From: Caldilineaceae bacterium | GTDB taxonomy: Bacteria; Chloroflexota; Anaerolineae; Caldilineales; Caldilineaceae | Direction of reading: 5' to 3' | Length of the DNA: 32,677 bases | Assembly: GCA_028819675.1 (NCBI GenBank) | Contig: JAPPKT010000574.1 | Coordinates: forward strand, 1-32,677 | In this document: positions 1 through 7,218 of the stretch, in pieces | How positions within the stretch are numbered: position 1 is the first letter of the stretch | Layout: each line of letters begins with the position of its first letter | The notes under the pieces: model-generated | Database searches by the model: none | Told to the model about the DNA's origin: nothing | Seen by the model: only the letters and a program-made list of their open reading frames with translations | Program-made: the position numbers and the translations under genes

Positions 1-67
1 CATAATGGTCGCGCAGCACATCGTCGGCGATGCCCCAGATAAAATTGCTGATATTAAGACTGCTCAC
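1..67 (-). CDS. hsdM: HsdM-type type I restriction-modification DNA methyltransferase, N-terminal fragment (runs off the window)
   Basis: Reading leftwards from a GTG at 65-67 gives 22 residues beginning (M)SSLNISNFIWGIADDVLRD. This matches the conserved opening of type I R-M modification subunits (SxLNIxxFIWxIADDVLRD), which use S-adenosylmethionine to methylate adenine and form the complex with HsdS and HsdR. A GGAGGG lies about 10 nt upstream of the GTG, supporting this start. An ATG slightly further upstream is out of frame and stops at once. Only the N-terminal helix is visible; the catalytic NPPY motif would lie outside the window. The gene follows, on the same strand, the HepT-MntA pair and an AlbA_2-like stub, which suggests a defence cluster. 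Identification rests on a short but characteristic segment. Confidence 0.72.
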   Translation of the reverse strand, partial: MSSLNISNFIWGIADDVLRDHY

Positions 68-213
68 GCTTTAACATCCCTCCGTAGTTTGCGGCCGCTG
101 TCCAGGCCCTTGCCCGTCACAGCCAGCCGGTGCCAATCATGCAGGCACAGCATGTATGAACATAGCAATATATACACATAAGATCATATTGCCTGAAATA
201 ACCATCACCGCCG

Positions 214-238
214 GTAGGGGCGCCCCTTGTGGGCGCCC
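214..238. repeat. Palindromic GAHKGRPY-type interspersed repeat
   Basis: A 25-bp unit starts GTAGGGGCGCCCC and ends GTGGGCGCCC, with nested GGGCGCCC palindromes. Close relatives lie at 17331-17354, 23218-23242, 23512-23536 and 23581-23605. In translation the family reads GAHKGRPY, a motif often seen as a contaminant of predicted proteins in Chloroflexota and some other bacteria. Its function is unknown. Confidence 0.7.
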
Positions 239-409
239 GTCGCAGGCTTTGGATGTGATTGCCCTGCTGACCGTCTACCCAGCATTGACAAAATGCCCCC
301 TCCGAAGCACGGTGGCGGCAGACTGGGCGTTCTGAGGTCTTGCATGTCGGGGGGGAACCCCAATCTCCCAAAATAAGCGCTCAGAGCGTCTCTGAGCGCC
401 TGTACATCG

Positions 410-715
410 GGACTCGTTGACGTCTGTCTGAACAGCGACGAGCACGAGCAAAAGTGCGGCCGGTCCGCGAACGGCTGCGCACAGAAAACCCGATACGCCT
501 TTGCTGTTCTCCGCGCCCCTCCGCGTACTCCGCGGACAAAAGGTGTTCTCCGTGCCCCTCCGTGTCTCTCCGTGGACAAAAGGTGTTCTCCACGCCCCTC
601 CGCGTACTCCGCGGACAAAAGGTGTTCTCCGTGCCCCTCCGTGTCTCTCCGTGGACAAAAGGTGTTCTCCACGCCCCTCCGCGTACTCCGCGGATCAAAG
701 ATGCGTATCGCCAAC
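410..715. repeat. Interspersed repeat copy with an expanded 39/40-bp tandem array
   Basis: Positions 410-505 are a diverged copy of the unit also seen at about 3980-4070 and 6890-6980 (CGTCTGTC.GAACAGCGAC ... AGAAAACCCGATACGCC). From 506 to about 702 follow five tandem units of alternating 39 and 40 bp (starts 506, 545, 585, 624, 664). The odd units carry CCGCGTACTCCGCGG and the even units CCGTGTCTCTCCGTGG, each followed by ACAAAAGGT. Long open frames across this stretch on both strands are repeat translations, not genes. Confidence 0.85.
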
Positions 716-954
716 TAAGCCGCGCCCCCTGTCCCGTCGACCGGCCGGTACTCCACCAGCGCGGAGCGCCCGACGATGTCGACGTTGCGCACAAATATCT
801 CCCGACCATTGGCGAAGGCGACGACCTCGTTGGCCCAGTCATCCCGTCGCGGGCTCGTCGGCCGGTCGCCGCTGAATTCGACCCGTTTGAACGCCCAGGC
901 GCTGTCCTCGCCGAGCCGCAAGCGGCGCCGGATCTCTTCATCGCTGTATGTCAT
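715..954 (-). pseudogene. Truncated AlbA_2/Schlafen-like ATP-binding protein stub (79 aa)
   Basis: The 79-residue product opens with TYSDEEIRRRLRLGEDS, then WAFKRVEF and SPRRDDWANEVVAFANG. This resembles the N-terminal start of AlbA_2 (formerly AAA_4/divergent Schlafen-like) proteins, in which a 'GEDS..EFKRV' helix is followed by 'R.D..AxEIxAFANxxGG'. Those proteins are normally 350-550 residues and continue with a nucleotide-binding fold. Here the frame changes character directly after AFANG and stops 29 residues later, against the tandem repeat at 506-702. The ATG overlaps the mntA stop by 3 nt (ATGA), so it was probably translated as part of the HepT-MntA transcript. A small intact gene of unknown role is the alternative. 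Confidence 0.5.
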
Positions 955-1310
955 CAGCCATCCCCGGATTCAACCGCCCGCCGCGTCCGCCCACACGGCT
1001 CTTCCACCAGTACGACGTAATCCCGCCCGATTTCGCAGTGAAAACTCTCCGGCAGGCGCGCCCAGTCCCGCGCCTCCACCAGAAACGGGATCGTAGACAG
1101 CCGCAGAGCTTCCTCCAGGTCGACAAGCTGACCAATCGGAATCGCCACCAGGCCGGACGCACGCAGGACAAGGTCCAGGTCGCTGCCGCCATGGCTGTGA
1201 CCGCTGACCCGGCTGCCGTAGGCCCACACCTCAACACCGGGCACATGTTCACGCAGAATCTCTTCCAACATGCGGCGATGTCTCGCCTTCAGATGCAGCC
1301 TGTCACGCAT
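954..1310 (-). CDS. mntA: MntA-like minimal nucleotidyltransferase (antitoxin of a HEPN-MNT pair)
   Basis: This 118-residue protein is a minimal nucleotidyltransferase. Residues 32-46 read GSRVSGHSHGGSDLD, an exact GSX10DXD active-site motif (G32, S33, D44, D46) that binds Mg-ATP. In characterised type VII toxin-antitoxin pairs, MntA adds AMP to a tyrosine of the HEPN toxin HepT and silences its RNase. The length is normal for the family. The start overlaps the end of the upstream hepT by 8 nt, indicating translational coupling, and the stop overlaps the ATG of the AlbA_2-like stub. Assignment to the family is secure. The antitoxin role is inferred from pairing and motifs. Confidence 0.85.
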   Translation of the reverse strand: MRDRLHLKARHRRMLEEILREHVPGVEVWAYGSRVSGHSHGGSDLDLVLRASGLVAIPIGQLVDLEEALRLSTIPFLVEARDWARLPESFHCEIGRDYVVLVEEPCGRTRRAVESGDG

Positions 1311-1725
1311 CCCGCCCCCCTTCGATCACACCGGCTATCGCCTCCGCGTCGACAATGAACTGGGGCAGCAGTTCCAGCGTCCTCTCGGCAAACTCCTCCC
1401 CGTATTCATGCGCCGTGTCATTGCGCGCGGCGCGGTATTCCAGCCAGCGTTCGCACGCGTCGTCGCCGATCAGGCAATGTCTGGCGGCGTAACGGAAGAC
1501 ATCGTTGAAGTAAAGCTGGTCCGCCTGCCGGTTGCTGGCAAAGTAAGGACGCAGCCGCCTCTTCAGCAATCGGCCGCCCTGCTCCAGCACGAGTTCAAAC
1601 TCCTTCACACAGGCCGCGCGGTAGATCTCATACAACACGTCGCCCGGGTCGCACTGCTGCAGTCCTTCCCAGGCGGCTCTGAGCGTACCGATGCAGCGAT
1701 TCAGATGGTCGGTGTTAATGTTCAT
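1303..1725 (-). CDS. hepT: HepT-like HEPN-domain RNase toxin
   Basis: The product is a 140-residue all-helical HEPN protein of the HI0074 / nucleotidyltransferase substrate-binding family. Residues 101-108 read RNDTAHEY, matching the RX4HXY signature. The Arg and His form the RNase active site, and the Tyr is the residue AMPylated by MntA in the Shewanella system. The start at 1725 was chosen because GGAG sits 6 nt upstream. A longer frame reaching 1914 is only open because it crosses a repeat copy at 1742-1823, whose reading (EEHLFVRGGRGGARR) is typical repeat translation. It is co-transcribed with mntA (8-nt overlap). It is a probable stress or phage-defence toxin, and its upstream region lacks an obvious promoter. 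Confidence 0.85.
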   Translation of the reverse strand: MNINTDHLNRCIGTLRAAWEGLQQCDPGDVLYEIYRAACVKEFELVLEQGGRLLKRRLRPYFASNRQADQLYFNDVFRYAARHCLIGDDACERWLEYRAARNDTAHEYGEEFAERTLELLPQFIVDAEAIAGVIEGGRDA

Positions 1726-1741
1726 TCCCATCTCCGCAGCA

Positions 1742-1823
1742 GTAGATGTTCTCCGCGCCCCTCCGCGTCCTCCGCGGACAAAAAGGTGTTCTTCGCGGCC
1801 CTTCGCGTGACTTCGCGGATCAA
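1742..1823. repeat. Fragment of the CTCCGCG.../CTTCGCG... interspersed repeat
   Basis: About 80 bp matching the 3' half of the ~300 bp family (CTCCGCGCCCCTCCGCG, then ACAAAAAGGTGTTCTTCGCG and CCTTCGCGTGACTTCGCGGA). It sits directly upstream of hepT and separates it from the PrimPol gene. Confidence 0.8.
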
Positions 1824-1969
1824 CGCGGTTGTCTCCTGAAGGCAGTCGTCCACTGGTCTTGAGAGCCAGCCCAAGAATAGGCCCCATGCCATCGATAGTC
1901 AACTCCCGGCCCATTTTCTCGCGGCCGCGATGTTTCAGGTCTTGTGTTTGGTTCCGCGCGGCCCAACCG

Positions 1970-3223
1970 TCAAGGAGGCGCTCGCGACGTCATCTCCGCG
2001 CCAAAACGCCTCCGCAAAACCGGCAGCCCAGACCCAACCCCTGGTATAGGGGCGAAAATGTCACAGACCCCCCCGCCCATATGAACGATCGCGACACGTT
2101 TGGCCGGCGCCCGCTTCGCCCGTACATGTTGCAGCCATCTCTCCATGTCGGGGTCGGTCGGCCGGTAGACCGGCACGACGAAACCGCCGTCAGCCTCCCG
2201 AATAATCCGCTGGCCGACGATCCGCACATATCCGCAGGCCTTCAGATGTTTGAAGTCCCGCACTATCGTCTCGCGGCAGCAGCCGAAATGATCGGCCAGC
2301 ACCTGCTGAAGGACCGTTATGGTCAGCCTTCCGCTTTTCCCCGGTGTGGCAAGGGCGGTCAGCATGTCGAGTATTGCCACCTGGCGCGCATTCAAAAGCG
2401 GGTGCCCCTGCTCGCGCTTCTCGCCAGTCCGCCGCCCGCGCCGCCGGCATCCCTTCCATCCATACCGCTTTGCCAGCCAGAACAAACTACCAAGGGTGAG
2501 ACCGCCCTCAGCGTCGAAGCCCCGCCACTTTGCCGCGCATTCCCCAACCTTGTAGCGGTCCGGATCGGTCGCCGACCAGTCGCGCCACAGTCCCAACCCG
2601 TCCCCGACGCAGCCGTGAGCCTCGGCCCAGTGGAGCGCCATACCGCCCATCACCCACTCATCGTAACTGACCTCGCTGCATGGAATGCACCGCAACGCGG
2701 CTCGCACCCGCGCTGTCTGGCCCCGCCGGCCTTTTGCCGCTCGCCGCCGCTTCCCCGTCTTGTGGCGGATCGGCCACTGCGAGACGTCAACCGCATCGAC
2801 CTGGTCGATCTGCTCGAGCGCCGCCAGCACCGCCTCTTCATCCCACAGGACCGCATATCCCTTCGCACAGCGAATCTCCCCGCCCTCCCAGTTGCGGTTC
2901 CCCACCGGCTGATCGCAGCGGTAATACAGGTGCAGCCCGCCCGATCTCGTCCGCACCTCGAACAAGGGCGCGCCCAGATGATCCCGCACAGCCTCGCGCC
3001 AGTACCGGACCGGCCGCTTCTTGCCGGTGTCGATGTCCACGACCAGCAGGCCCGCCGCACAGGGAACATGCCCGATCAGCCGCTCGGGATCAGCGCGCGC
3101 CGCTTCCACCTCTTCGTCAGGCGCGGCGCAACGCAGCCAGCCTTTCGCCAGCGGCCGCTTATCCGCCGCGGCCACAACGACATAATGCAGCCCGCGCTCA
3201 GACGCCGCCGTCTCGCGGTCCAT
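1970..3223 (-). CDS. Bifunctional primase-polymerase (PrimPol) with PriCT_2 and C-terminal winged helix
   Basis: The 417-residue protein has an N-terminal archaeo-eukaryotic-type primase/polymerase domain (about residues 10-150). It carries the metal-binding pair D63/D65 in VVDIDTGKK, the RTRSGGLHLYYR nucleotide-binding strand with H98, and a GY(A/V) motif at GEIRCAKGYAVLW. A PriCT_2-like helical domain follows (about 180-260; EVSYDEWVMGGMALHWAEAH through TLGSLFWLAKRYGW). A putative winged helix near 285-345 (ILDMLTALATPGKSGRLTI ... RETIVRDFKHLKACGYVRIV) comes last. Such proteins prime replication of plasmids, phages and integrative elements. No helicase or integrase adjoins it, so it is either a remnant or belongs with the replication module at 17.6-23.6 kb. 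The ATG at 3223 is preceded by a weak GGGGGCAGGG. Confidence 0.85.
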   Translation of the reverse strand: MDRETAASERGLHYVVVAAADKRPLAKGWLRCAAPDEEVEAARADPERLIGHVPCAAGLLVVDIDTGKKRPVRYWREAVRDHLGAPLFEVRTRSGGLHLYYRCDQPVGNRNWEGGEIRCAKGYAVLWDEEAVLAALEQIDQVDAVDVSQWPIRHKTGKRRRAAKGRRGQTARVRAALRCIPCSEVSYDEWVMGGMALHWAEAHGCVGDGLGLWRDWSATDPDRYKVGECAAKWRGFDAEGGLTLGSLFWLAKRYGWKGCRRRGRRTGEKREQGHPLLNARQVAILDMLTALATPGKSGRLTITVLQQVLADHFGCCRETIVRDFKHLKACGYVRIVGQRIIREADGGFVVPVYRPTDPDMERWLQHVRAKRAPAKRVAIVHMGGGVCDIFAPIPGVGSGLPVLRRRFGAEMTSRAPP

Positions 3224-3856
3224 CCCTGCCCCCGTACCAATAGGCCGCAGGGAAAGGGAAGCGCAAACAGTATAGGGATTGTCTCTTATGGAGATTCATG
3301 AGGTTCCCAACCATCATGCTGCGCCGCTTGCCAGGCGGCGGCTAAAAACATCTATTCAATAGTATATCACAACCTCCTGAAACCACAAAAGCCGCCGGTT
3401 GGCGGCTCCTGGGGTCGCTTGGCAGGCGACGAAGATGTTCTACCATGATGATGGTTGGGTACCTTCATGGATTTACAGCCTCTATCCCTGGGCTGCCCGG
3501 GTTTCTCCCTGGCGGAAATTCGGAATTCCCTGCCAAGAATAAAGGGTCTGTGCGAGAAAAATCACATCCCCTTGTATAACTACATTATACATATACGACT
3601 AGGCTTGTCAAATTTTGGTAGCTCCGAATGCGGTGTAACCTGTGTGATGCACTTACCGGCCGGGCCAACTACCTGCCAGTCACCGCACGCATCCGATGTC
3701 AAGGGAAACTGGACTACAGGAGTGGACAGGCCATCGAGACCGCCGCAGAGAGAACCGCCTACGCCGGCTTCATGCGTCGCATCTGGTTAGCGCAGGGGCA
3801 ACAACCACGATCCGCAGGACAACCCGCGTGGCTGGAGAGAAGATGCCAAAAGTTGC
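3224..3856. other. Intergenic region with an imperfect inverted-repeat pair and a minus-strand terminator-like hairpin
   Basis: No convincing gene. An inverted pair built on AGGT.CCCAACCATCAT lies at about 3295-3317 and 3452-3474. Each arm is bordered on its inner side by a GC hairpin containing CGCTTG.CAGGCG (about 3323-3341 and 3415-3430). Between them GCCGCCGGTTGGCGGC (3391-3406) forms a stem which on the minus strand is followed by TTTTG, like a terminator. The whole ~180 bp could be a MITE-like insertion. Open frames at 3455-3860 have no recognisable content. Confidence 0.5.
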
Positions 3857-4190
3857 ATTAACTCATACATGAACATATATGTAGATAAATATATCTTTAG
3901 ATGCATATATCTTCAGATGAACATATCTACAGTGCCGGCGCCACGCTTCTACGCGCTCAGGTGTCTGGGGCCCGTTGCCGTCTGTCCGAACAGCGACCTG
4001 CGCGAGCAAAAAGCGGTTGATTCGCAAAAGGCTGCGCACAGAAAACCCGATACGCCCTTGCTGTTCTCCGCGTCCCTCCGTGCCCTCCGTGGACAAAAAA
4101 GGTGTTCTTCGCGCCCCTTCGCGTGACTTCGCGGACCCAAAGCAGTTCACTAAAAACTAGAAACCAAAAACTAAAAACTGCCTTTCGCCG
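3857..4190. repeat. Full-length ~330-bp interspersed repeat, copy 1
   Basis: The order is: GCATTAACTCATACATGAAC, then AT-rich steps (ATGAACATATATGTAGATAAA and variants to about 3930), CAGTGCCGGCGCCACGCTTC, the GTCTGTCCGAACAGCGACCTG block, AGAAAACCCGATACGCC, CTCCGCGTCCCTCCGTGCCC, CTTCGCGTGACTTCGCGGA, and finally GCAGTTCACTAAAAACTAG and ACTAAAAACTGCC. The copy at 6768-7112 shares the same module order, with differences in each module. No ORF is conserved between copies. Confidence 0.85.
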
Positions 4191-4222
4191 TTCTCCGCGC
4201 CCCGCCGCGGCTCACCTACCCC

Positions 4223-5152
4223 CTACTCATACCACCCCGACCCAATGATCACACCGTCGTACCGCACGACCCACGCATGCTTCAACTCCTCCTCGCTCCC
4301 ATCCTTCGTAGGATTCGACGCCGACAGATAGTCGACCCACTTCCCCGCCTCCGTCGCGCTCGCTATCGCTTCGCCATGTCGGTAGCCGCTCGAATCCACC
4401 CCCAGGTCTCCCTTCAAATCCTGCCCGATGATCTCCGGGACGGGATGGGCGATGACCCGGCTGCTCTCGTCGATGATGAATACGTACCATGCGCCGTCCA
4501 CACTCTCGGCAGAGCTGAAGTACGCAACCGCCTCTTCCCGCCCGTACGCCTTGTAATACCGCACCGCCCGCTCAACAAACGCAACCGTGTATTCCGCAGG
4601 ATCCGCCTTGGTGACCGCCAGCGCCAGAGTCGGCAAAACCTGGTACCAGCCGGAGAAGAAGATCAGCCCGTCGTGCCGTACCGCCCACGTATGCTTGTAC
4701 TCCTCCCTGCCCGTGGCAGGATTGAAAAAAATATAGTCCACCCACTTCCCCGCCTCGGTCGCGCCCGCTATCGCTTCGCCGTGCCGGTAGCCGGTGAAAT
4801 CCACCCCCATGGGGCTGAACAGGCTTTCTCCCAGGATGTCAGGATTGGGGTGGGCGATAATCTCTTTGTTCTCGTCCGCGATGACGACGTACCATTCGCC
4901 GTCCACGCTCTCCGGCGAGTTATAGTAGGCCAGCGTCGCCTCTCGCCCTTTGCTGTCGTAGAGCCGCAACGCCTTCTCGATCGTCGCCACCGTGTAGCCC
5001 GCACGGTCCGCCTTCGAAACCTGCCGGCTCGCCATAGGGACGCGGCCTTCCATCTCTGCATGGGGCGGCATATGGTAATGGCAGCCGGACACAAAAAACG
5101 CGGCCGCCGCCGCGGCCGCCGCCAGCCTGCGCACAAAAGATACCTTGCGCAT
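4223..5152 (-). CDS. Exported lipoprotein with two tandem Cache-type sensor domains
   Basis: The 309-residue protein starts with a positively charged signal peptide and an Ala-rich hydrophobic core ending in a lipobox, VSGC (Cys24), so it should be anchored to the outer face of the membrane. Two homologous ~125-residue units follow (about 48-170 and 180-308). Each has AxYTVAxxExAxRxYxxxGREAxxAYxxSxESVDGxWYV, then IAHPxPxIxGxxL, GVDxxGYRHGEAIAxATEAGKWVDY, and a closing K(H)xWxVRxDGxIxxSGWY. This is the pattern of single Cache (Cache_2-like) ligand-binding domains of chemoreceptors. There is no signalling domain, so it may act as a free-standing binding or sensing lipoprotein. AGGAGG lies 7 nt before the ATG, securing the start. 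Confidence 0.8.
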   Translation of the reverse strand: MRKVSFVRRLAAAAAAAAFFVSGCHYHMPPHAEMEGRVPMASRQVSKADRAGYTVATIEKALRLYDSKGREATLAYYNSPESVDGEWYVVIADENKEIIAHPNPDILGESLFSPMGVDFTGYRHGEAIAGATEAGKWVDYIFFNPATGREEYKHTWAVRHDGLIFFSGWYQVLPTLALAVTKADPAEYTVAFVERAVRYYKAYGREEAVAYFSSAESVDGAWYVFIIDESSRVIAHPVPEIIGQDLKGDLGVDSSGYRHGEAIASATEAGKWVDYLSASNPTKDGSEEELKHAWVVRYDGVIIGSGWYE

Positions 5153-5638
5153 GACGATCCTCCTTTAGCGCACTTCATTGAGATCCCCAGCCACTTGCCC
5201 GGATGACAGGAGGTGTGGAACTCACAAAAACAACCGCACATCCCGCTGCCGGGCCGTCTGCTGAGGTGATTCGGTAATTCGATCCATTATACACCTCGGC
5301 TTGAGGTCCAGTCCCAAAGGCAAGCTCATCCTTCCGATTTGGAAACCGTAAGGGATATGCAAATTTTTGCATTAAATTATGCATGAATATATTTACAGAT
5401 GAACATAACCATAGTTTGACCATCAGTCCATAGCCGGTTTGAAGGCGGCAAGGCGCCGTCGAGAAGGAAATCCGCCTATTGGCAGGGCAGGATCCTTGAT
5501 ACGAAGTCCAGTTACGGCTACCATTGGACTGAAGTTCGGAGAGTGCCGAGTTAAAGGCCCAAATTGATTGCACCCTTTGAGAGACTGTTTGCTCCGGATA
5601 CCGGCCTCTCTTCGACCCTACACCCATAGGAGAGAACT
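5153..5638. other. Divergent intergenic region with an AT-rich repeat fragment
   Basis: It contains the promoters of the leftward Cache lipoprotein and the rightward substrate-binding protein, though no clear -35/-10 pair could be singled out. Positions about 5368-5415 carry a short relative of the AT-rich repeat block (GCATTAAATTATGCATGAAT, ATTTACAGATGAACATAACC). No gene is supported here. Confidence 0.5.
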
Positions 5639-6667
5639 ATGCGCGTCCAATATCGATTGCTTATACTGTCGCTGATCGTCATCTTTGTCGCCGGAGCGTG
5701 TGCGCCGGCTGAGGAAGCGGCCCCGGCGGCCTCGATTGACACGATAATATTCAGCGACCTGAACTGGACCAGTGCACAGATCCAGAACCGTATCGCCCAG
5801 TATATTGTCGAGAAAGGCTACGGCTATTCCACGGATGTCGTCTTTGGCTCTACTTTGCCCCTGTTCCAGGGCCTGCGTAAAGGTGACACACACGTAACCC
5901 TGGAAATCTGGCTGCCGAACCAGGATGAGGCCTGGTACGAGGCATTGGGCAACGGGGAGGTTGTCGAGATTGGCGCCAGCCTGGGCAAGGACTGGCAGTC
6001 GGCATTTGTCATTCCCAGGTATCTGCAGGAGCAGTATCCCGAGCTGGACACTGTGGAGGACCTGAAGGACGAGCAGTTCAAGGAGCTGTTTGCGTCTGCC
6101 GAGACAGGGGGCAAGGCGCGACTGGTTTCCTGCGTCATTGGCTGGGCGTGTGAAGAGGTCACTGCTGCACAGATCATCGGCTATGAGCTTGAGGACCATG
6201 TCCACATTGTCAATCCGGGCGATGGTGCGGCGCTGAATTCCGATCTCTACGGGGCCTACGATAAACAGGAGCCATGGCTCGGTTACCAGTGGGGCACAAA
6301 TGATCCCGCTCTCATTCTGGACCTGGTCCGCTTGGAAGAGCCGGCCTATAGCGACGAATGCTGGGAATCGAACAAGGCCTGTGCCTACGAAGACGCGGAC
6401 GTGCTTGTTGCGGTCCATCCCGACCTGGTTGACGCCGCGCCCGACATCGTCGAAATGTTGACAGCGTGGGACTTCAATATCGAAGTCTATAAGGAGGTTG
6501 CGCGCTGGCAGAATGCGAACAGTGGCGCCACCAGCAACGACGCTGCCCTGTGGTGGCTGAACAGCAGGTCGGACATCTGGAGCGCGTGGGTGACCGAGGA
6601 GGCAGCAGCGGCCATTGAGGAAGCGCTTGCGGCCAATGAGATCCCGGATGGGTGGCCTACAGAGTAA
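5639..6667 (+). CDS. ABC transporter substrate-binding lipoprotein, glycine betaine/proline (OpuAC/ProX) type
   Basis: The 342-residue protein has a signal peptide with lipobox VAGAC (Cys at residue 21) followed by an acidic, Ala-rich linker. The mature part (about 32-340) shows the type II periplasmic-binding fold of quaternary-amine binders: IIFSDLNWTSAQIQNRIAQY, then FGSTLPLFQGLRKGDTHVTLE, IWLPNQDEAW, and near the end AALWWLNSRSDIWSAWVTEEA. Several Trp residues could form the aromatic cage for a trimethylammonium ligand. AGGAGA 6 nt upstream fixes the ATG. No permease or ATPase gene is adjacent, so it is an orphan binding protein whose partner components must be elsewhere. A rho-independent terminator follows. 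Confidence 0.9.
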   Translation: MRVQYRLLILSLIVIFVAGACAPAEEAAPAASIDTIIFSDLNWTSAQIQNRIAQYIVEKGYGYSTDVVFGSTLPLFQGLRKGDTHVTLEIWLPNQDEAWYEALGNGEVVEIGASLGKDWQSAFVIPRYLQEQYPELDTVEDLKDEQFKELFASAETGGKARLVSCVIGWACEEVTAAQIIGYELEDHVHIVNPGDGAALNSDLYGAYDKQEPWLGYQWGTNDPALILDLVRLEEPAYSDECWESNKACAYEDADVLVAVHPDLVDAAPDIVEMLTAWDFNIEVYKEVARWQNANSGATSNDAALWWLNSRSDIWSAWVTEEAAAAIEEALAANEIPDGWPTE

Positions 6668-6711
6668 GCGAAAGGCCATTTCGCGGCACAACTGTGAATC
6701 TGAACCAGGCA

Positions 6712-6742
6712 GGGCGGCCCCAAAAGCGGGGCCGTCCCTTTT
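6712..6742 (+). terminator. Rho-independent terminator after the substrate-binding protein gene
   Basis: Stem GGGCGGCCCC / GGGGCCGTCC (one G-T pair) with a 6-nt loop, followed by CTTTT. It is located 45 nt after the stop codon of the gene ending at 6667. Confidence 0.85.
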
Positions 6743-6767
6743 CGTAAGTTGAGCTTTCTCCGATATT

Positions 6768-7112
6768 GCATTAACTCATTCATGAATATATATGCAGATA
6801 AATATATCTGTATATGAGTATACCTGTATATGAACATATATGCAGTGCCGGCGTCATGCTTCTACGCGCGCAGGTGTCTGGGGCCCGCTGCCGTCTGTCC
6901 GAACGGCGACCTGCAGAAACAAAAAGCGGCTGGTCCGCAAACGGCTGCGCAGCCGCGCAAAGAAAACCCGATACGCCTTTGATATTCTTCGCGTGACTTC
7001 GCGGATAAAAAGGTGTTCTTAGTGGCCCTTCGCGGCCCTTCGTGGATAAAAAGCCGTTCTCCGCGTACTTGGCAGTTCACTAAAAACTAAAAACCAACAA
7101 CTAAAAACTGCC
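6768..7112. repeat. Full-length ~330-bp interspersed repeat, copy 2
   Basis: Same module order as the copy at 3857-4190: GCATTAACTCATTCATGAAT, AT-rich steps with ATATATGCAGATAAATATA, CAGTGCCGGCGTCATGCTTC, GTCTGTCCGAACGGCGACCTG, AGAAAACCCGATACGCC, CTTCGCGTGACTTCGCGGAT, GCAGTTCACTAAAAACTAA, ACTAAAAACTGCC. It fills most of the gap between the substrate-binding protein and P450 genes. Confidence 0.85.
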
Positions 7113-7218
7113 GTTCCGCCTCGGCCTCGGAAACCTTGACGCACCAGAGAAGGAAGAGTATTCTGCACTTGGCTGTCATGCTTGTAATACCTTCTGCAGG
7201 GAAAACAAGGGGACCCAT

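Noticed and set aside
205..941. Several overlapping 120-190-codon frames over the tandem repeat
   Set aside because: All are readings of the 39/40-bp repeat in different frames, with no protein-like composition.
3300..3475. Integron attC-like site formed by the inverted repeats
   Set aside because: No GTTRRRY core, no integrase and no cassette structure; a MITE-like or regulatory structure is more likely.
3455..3861. Small plus-strand genes between the PrimPol gene and the repeat
   Set aside because: No ribosome-binding site and no recognisable protein features.
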